Below the pieces are notes generated by a model. The model was not told the DNA's origin, searched no databases, and saw only the letters and a list, made by a program, of their open reading frames with translations. Below are positions 60,864-64,000 of a stretch of 64,000 bases of DNA, in pieces. The stretch covers positions 1 to 64,000 of the forward strand of contig NZ_FMYM01000001.1 in NCBI RefSeq assembly GCF_900096965.1. The letters are read 5' to 3'. A program made the translations under genes and the position numbers. The stretch is from Shouchella lonarensis (GTDB lineage: Bacteria; Bacillota; Bacilli; Bacillales; Bacillaceae_D). Position 1 is the first letter of the stretch; each line of letters starts with the position of its first letter.

Positions 60864-61658
60864 ATGCAGCAATATTTACAGCTATGCGAGCACGTATTAA
60901 AAGATGGCGCACAGAAGTCGGATCGGACAGGTACAGGAACAATCAGTACATTTGGTTATCAAATGCGATTCGACTTACAAAAGGGATTTCCTTTAGTGAC
61001 AACGAAAAAAATGCACTTACGCTCAATTATCCACGAGCTCATCTGGTTTTTAAAAGGAGACACCAATGTACGTTATTTGCAAGAAAACAACGTCCGTATA
61101 TGGAATGAATGGGCTGATGAAAATGGTGATTTAGGTCCTGTTTATGGGAAACAATGGCGTTCTTGGCAAGGTGCTGGTGGTGAAACGATTGACCAGATCT
61201 CGCAAGTGATAAAGGAGATCCAAGCGAATCCTGACTCACGTCGTTTAGTCGTGAGTGCATGGAATGTTGCTGAGATTGAGGACATGGCACTAGCGCCTTG
61301 TCACACACTGTTCCAGTTTTATGTGAATCATGGTCGGTTGTCTTGCCAATTGTATCAGCGAAGTGCTGATGTTTTCCTAGGGGTCCCGTTTAATATTGCT
61401 TCTTATGCACTTCTGACGATGATGATGGCTCAAGTATGTGATTTAGAACCTGGGGAGTTTATTCATACAATCGGTGATGCACATTTGTATCAAAACCATC
61501 TCGACCAAGTAAAATTGCAGCTCTCACGAACACCAAAGCAGTTACCCGTGATGAAGTTGAATCCAGATGTACGAGATATTTTTTCGTTTACATATGACGA
61601 CTTTACACTAGAAGGGTATGAATCTTATCCGACGATTAAAGCAGAGATTGCAATATGA
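60864..61658 (+). CDS. thyA: Thymidylate synthase ThyA
   Basis: 264 residues; converts dUMP to dTMP with methylene-tetrahydrofolate. Catalytic Cys lies in [31 protein letters not shown] forms the dUMP site. Usual ThyA/ThyB length. ATGGAGGAACAC before the ATG. Overlaps dfrA by four bases (ATGA), so the two folate-cycle enzymes are translationally coupled. Confidence 0.96.
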   Translation: MQQYLQLCEHVLKDGAQKSDRTGTGTISTFGYQMRFDLQKGFPLVTTKKMHLRSIIHELIWFLKGDTNVRYLQENNVRIWNEWADENGDLGPVYGKQWRSWQGAGGETIDQISQVIKEIQANPDSRRLVVSAWNVAEIEDMALAPCHTLFQFYVNHGRLSCQLYQRSADVFLGVPFNIASYALLTMMMAQVCDLEPGEFIHTIGDAHLYQNHLDQVKLQLSRTPKQLPVMKLNPDVRDIFSFTYDDFTLEGYESYPTIKAEIAI

Positions 61659-62158
61659 TTAGTTTCATCTATGCGCGTGATAAAAAGGGTATAATTGGAA
61701 ATGGCAATCAATTACCATGGCATTTACCGGCTGATTTGCGCCATTTTAAACTGACCACAGTTGGAAAGACCATTTTAATGGGGCGTAAGACGTTTACTTC
61801 TATTGGTGCAAAGCCGTTACCACAGCGGCGTAATGTCGTATTAACACGAGATCGCTCATTTTCAGCAGACGGCGTAGATGTGGTGCATACCGTGGCAGAG
61901 ATACGGGCATTGGCCAAAGAAGAAACGTTATATGTCATTGGTGGCGCAGAAGTTTTTGCGCTGTTATGGGACGATTGTGACCAGCACATTGTTACAGTCA
62001 TTGATCATGAATTTGTTGGGGATACGTTTGTGCCGATGTTGGATGAGAATGAATGGCATGTCACTGACGTTGTTCATGGAGTGACAGACGAAAAAAACCG
62101 TTATCCCTATGAGTTTCGCACGTATATGCGTAAACAACGCGCGGACGTGAGGATATAA
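61655..62158 (+). CDS. dfrA: Dihydrofolate reductase DfrA
   Basis: 167 residues; reduces dihydrofolate made by Thy[20 protein letters not shown] (substrate and NADPH loop, with the acidic D of PADL), [10 protein letters not shown] and YVIGGAEVF are classic. Start overlaps the thyA stop. No terminator is evident before the riboswitch promoter, which sits about 40 bp downstream. Confidence 0.95.
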   Translation: MISFIYARDKKGIIGNGNQLPWHLPADLRHFKLTTVGKTILMGRKTFTSIGAKPLPQRRNVVLTRDRSFSADGVDVVHTVAEIRALAKEETLYVIGGAEVFALLWDDCDQHIVTVIDHEFVGDTFVPMLDENEWHVTDVVHGVTDEKNRYPYEFRTYMRKQRADVRI

Positions 62159-62194
62159 GGAGATAATTGGAAGAAAATAAATGAAAAAAGATGA

Positions 62195-62223
62195 TTGATT
62201 GTAGAACAATCATGTGATATTAT
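62195..62223 (+). promoter_or_regulatory. Promoter of lysine-riboswitch transcript
   Basis: TTGATT, 17-bp spacer, TATTAT. The spacer contains a perfect TGATTGT/ACAATCA dyad (62196-62212), a possible protein site in addition to the riboswitch. Confidence 0.6.
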
Positions 62224-62249
62224 GAAAAGCAATTATATAAAGAACACCT

Positions 62250-62436
62250 CATCTGCCAGATGGGGTAGAGGCGCAAAAATGATGAGTACATGTTTCGGAG
62301 CGAGGACAGCGATGATGAATGTGGAAAGGTATTTTTGCCGAAGCTAAAAAGGGTGTCCGTCCTTTTTAAGCTGGGTCGACATTGAATAAGTGTCGGACTG
62401 TCACAGGAAACTGTGGAGAACTACTATTGGATGGGA
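62250..62436 (+). promoter_or_regulatory. Lysine riboswitch (L box)
   Basis: The L-box signature is present in order: AGAGGCGC, AGTA, GGAGCGAGGACAGCG-type stem, GCCGAAGC, the GCTGGGTCGACATTGAATAAG-like arm (GCTGG... CATTGAATAA), GGACTGTCAC and GGAGAACTACT. It is followed by a terminator and then the NhaC-family gene, so lysine binding should stop transcription. Confidence 0.93.
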
Positions 62437-62454
62437 CTGTTTTGTTTGCATTTG

Positions 62455-62488
62455 AGACAATGATGGGCTACCCGTGATTGTCTTTTTA
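62455..62488 (+). terminator. Riboswitch-controlled terminator
   Basis: AGACAATGATGGG/CCCGTGATTGTCT stem with one mismatch and one G-U pair, then TTTTT, about 35 bases before the gene. Confidence 0.85.
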
Positions 62489-62525
62489 TGTTGATAGACA
62501 GGACCTAAAAAAGGAGAGGTTTTTC

Positions 62526-64000
62526 TTGTGGTATTCACTCATTCCCCCACTTGTTGCACTTGTATTGGTTATTCTTACGCGGCGAGTATTGTTATCATTA
62601 GGCGCTGCAATTGTTGTCGGGGCGTTCATTGTATTTCAGTTTGATGTTTTCATGGTATTGGCAGGAATTTTTCAAACAGCGATTGGGTTTATCTTTTCTT
62701 TTGATTCTATGGAATCTCCTACATTCTCTGGTGTGTTCCAGGCAATTTCTGCCGGTGGTTTTCACTTAAACACATGGGAGCTTTACATCATTTTATTTTT
62801 GCTACTGCTTGGTATGATGGCAAGTTTAATTCGTTTCTCTGGTGGTGATCAGGCATTTAGCCGTTTTGCAGCCAAGCGAATTGAAACAAAAAGAGGCGCG
62901 TTGTTGTTACCTTTTTGTCTTGGTTTATTAATTTTTATTGATGATTATTTTAATACACTCACCGTTGGAAATGTCAGCCGCCCACTCACGGACCGTTATC
63001 GTGTATCGCGGGCGAAGCTGGCCTATGCGATTGATTCAACTGCTGCACCTGTTTGTGTGATGATGCCTTTATCAAGCTGGGGAGCATTTATTATGGGAAC
63101 GATGGCAACCATTTTAGCACCAACAGCCTTCTCTGTGCATAGTGGATTTGAAGCATTTTTATACACAATCCCGATCAACTTTTATGCAATTGTGACACTG
63201 TCGATGTTATTTTTGGTGATTTGGTTTCAAATTGATATTGGTTCCATGAAGCAGCATGAAAAACGTGCGCAACAAACCGGGGAGTTATTTGATCCAAAGA
63301 AAGGTTTACCGGCGGGAGACGATGGGTCTACCGAAGTCGTTGAGAGTGGGCGTGTGACGCAATTACTGTATCCAATTATTGCGCTTGTCATGGGCACAAG
63401 TGCATGTCTCTTCGGAGCTGGAGCGATTGCGTTGCATGAGGCAGGGATGCCGCTCACATGGCTCGGCATGCTCGAACATACCGATATAGGTTTGTCGTTA
63501 TTTCTCGGTGGTGTGATTGGATTTAGTGTTGCGGTTGTTATCACTATGCAGACAAGACCGGCATGGGGGGCATTTATTGAGGCATTGAAAAAAGGGCTTG
63601 CGACGATGGTGCCCGTTATCGTCATCTTGCTGTTAGCGTGGATTACAATTGAGATGATTACGCGATTAGGCACAGGTACGTACTTGGCTTCTTTAATTGA
63701 TGGGGCAATCGATGTTCGCTTATTGCCACTATGCATATTTTTGCTGGCATGTGGGCTTAGTTTAGCGACAGGTACATCATGGGGCACATTTGGTATGTTA
63801 TTGCCAATTGCCGGAGAAATGGCTTTAGTGTTAGATCCAGCGATGGTTATCCCAATGTTTGCGGCAGTATTGTCAGGCTCACTTTTTGGAGATCATATCT
63901 CGCCAATTTCTGATTCGACCATTTTATCATCGGCGGGTGCAGGAAGTCATCATATTGATCATGTGATGACACAATTACCATACGCACTGATAAGTGCAGG
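62526..64000 (+). CDS. NhaC-family transporter, probable lysine carrier (LysW type), partial
   Basis: At least 491 residues, cut by the window end. About ten membrane helices so far; FIDDYFNTLTVGN, GLSLATGTSWGTFGMLLPI and GDHISPISDSTILSSAGAGS are NhaC superfamily signatures. TTG start after AAGGAGAGG; the GTG two bases later is out of frame. The lysine riboswitch upstream places it with the LysW group of NhaC proteins, predicted to move lysine rather than to exchange Na+/H+ alone. Confidence 0.88.
   Translation, partial: MWYSLIPPLVALVLVILTRRVLLSLGAAIVVGAFIVFQFDVFMVLAGIFQTAIGFIFSFDSMESPTFSGVFQAISAGGFHLNTWELYIILFLLLLGMMASLIRFSGGDQAFSRFAAKRIETKRGALLLPFCLGLLIFIDDYFNTLTVGNVSRPLTDRYRVSRAKLAYAIDSTAAPVCVMMPLSSWGAFIMGTMATILAPTAFSVHSGFEAFLYTIPINFYAIVTLSMLFLVIWFQIDIGSMKQHEKRAQQTGELFDPKKGLPAGDDGSTEVVESGRVTQLLYPIIALVMGTSACLFGAGAIALHEAGMPLTWLGMLEHTDIGLSLFLGGVIGFSVAVVITMQTRPAWGAFIEALKKGLATMVPVIVILLLAWITIEMITRLGTGTYLASLIDGAIDVRLLPLCIFLLACGLSLATGTSWGTFGMLLPIAGEMALVLDPAMVIPMFAAVLSGSLFGDHISPISDSTILSSAGAGSHHIDHVMTQLPYALISA

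Noticed and set aside
1-64000. CRISPR arrays, rRNA or tRNA genes
   Set aside because: No regularly spaced direct repeats, no rRNA sequence and no tRNA cloverleaf (TTCRANTC with matching acceptor ends) was noticed on either strand.

Overview
The window looks like a chromosomal segment of a low-to-moderate GC, endospore-forming Bacillaceae. The evidence is Gram-positive Shine-Dalgarno sites (AAGGAGG type), frequent TTG and GTG starts, sporulation-related genes (pdaA, refZ), and blocks of genes in the order found in Bacillus subtilis (yfkD/yfkAB/pdaA; ytgP/ytzG/ytzE; ytmP/ytzH/trmB/ytzB/ytoP/ytpQ/sftA/murC/ytxGH/aroA/ccpA; acuA-acuC/acsA/tyrS/rpsD/refZ/ezrA; yunE-yunD-yunC; thyA-dfrA). The RNase HI at 2.1 kb closely resembles the well-studied Bacillus halodurans enzyme, which hints at the alkaliphilic Bacillaceae. 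That placement is an inference.

Layout: 0.2-8.0 kb holds htpX, an abrB-family regulator, RNase HI, an aldehyde dehydrogenase and two tandem M3 oligopeptidases. 8.1-16.9 kb holds small membrane/stress-type proteins, yfkD, radical-SAM yfkAB, a CNNM/CBS transporter, a PopT-type carrier, pdaA, a GAF protein and a TrmA-family rRNA methyltransferase. 16.9-20.3 kb is an accessory stretch with a PfpI-like protein, a divergent WYL regulator, small membrane ORFs and decayed sequence. 20.3-30.7 kb has an AGCS symporter, YtgP/MurJ, two FtsW/RodA-family glycosyltransferases, an RsuA-type pseudouridine synthase, YtzE and the ytmP-ytzH-trmB block, the last carrying a TnpB relic. 30.8-43.2 kb is the ytoP-to-acuA block, including SftA, MurC, AroA(G), CcpA and the acetyl-CoA synthetase control genes acuA/acuC. 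43.3-49.8 kb has acsA, a lone holin, a class A PBP and tyrS. 49.9-54.6 kb is a 4.7-kb accessory island between tyrS and rpsD, which are adjacent in B. subtilis. 54.6-64 kb has rpsD, refZ, ezrA, yunE/D/C, thyA-dfrA, and a lysine riboswitch in front of a NhaC/LysW-type transporter cut by the window end.

The most interesting part is the island. It encodes an AimR-like (arbitrium receptor-like) TPR protein whose stop codon overlaps the start of a 44-residue exported pheromone-like prepeptide. Divergently upstream is a secreted protein with a hydrophobic, glycine-rich C-terminus. Beside them lie an XRE/DUF3278 pair behind a near-consensus promoter with a palindromic operator, and an Rpn-family nuclease bracketed by near-identical terminators. 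No phage structural or replication genes accompany the receptor-peptide pair, so it may be a chromosomal peptide-signalling module.

Other notable points: acuB, normally between acuA and acuC, is missing and may survive as a fragment. A consensus CcpA cre site spans the acsA start codon, and ccpA itself lies 2 kb away. A TnpB C-terminus with its right-end hairpin sits just upstream of trmB. Several junctions carry unusually perfect long hairpins, one of which contains both flanking stop codons.
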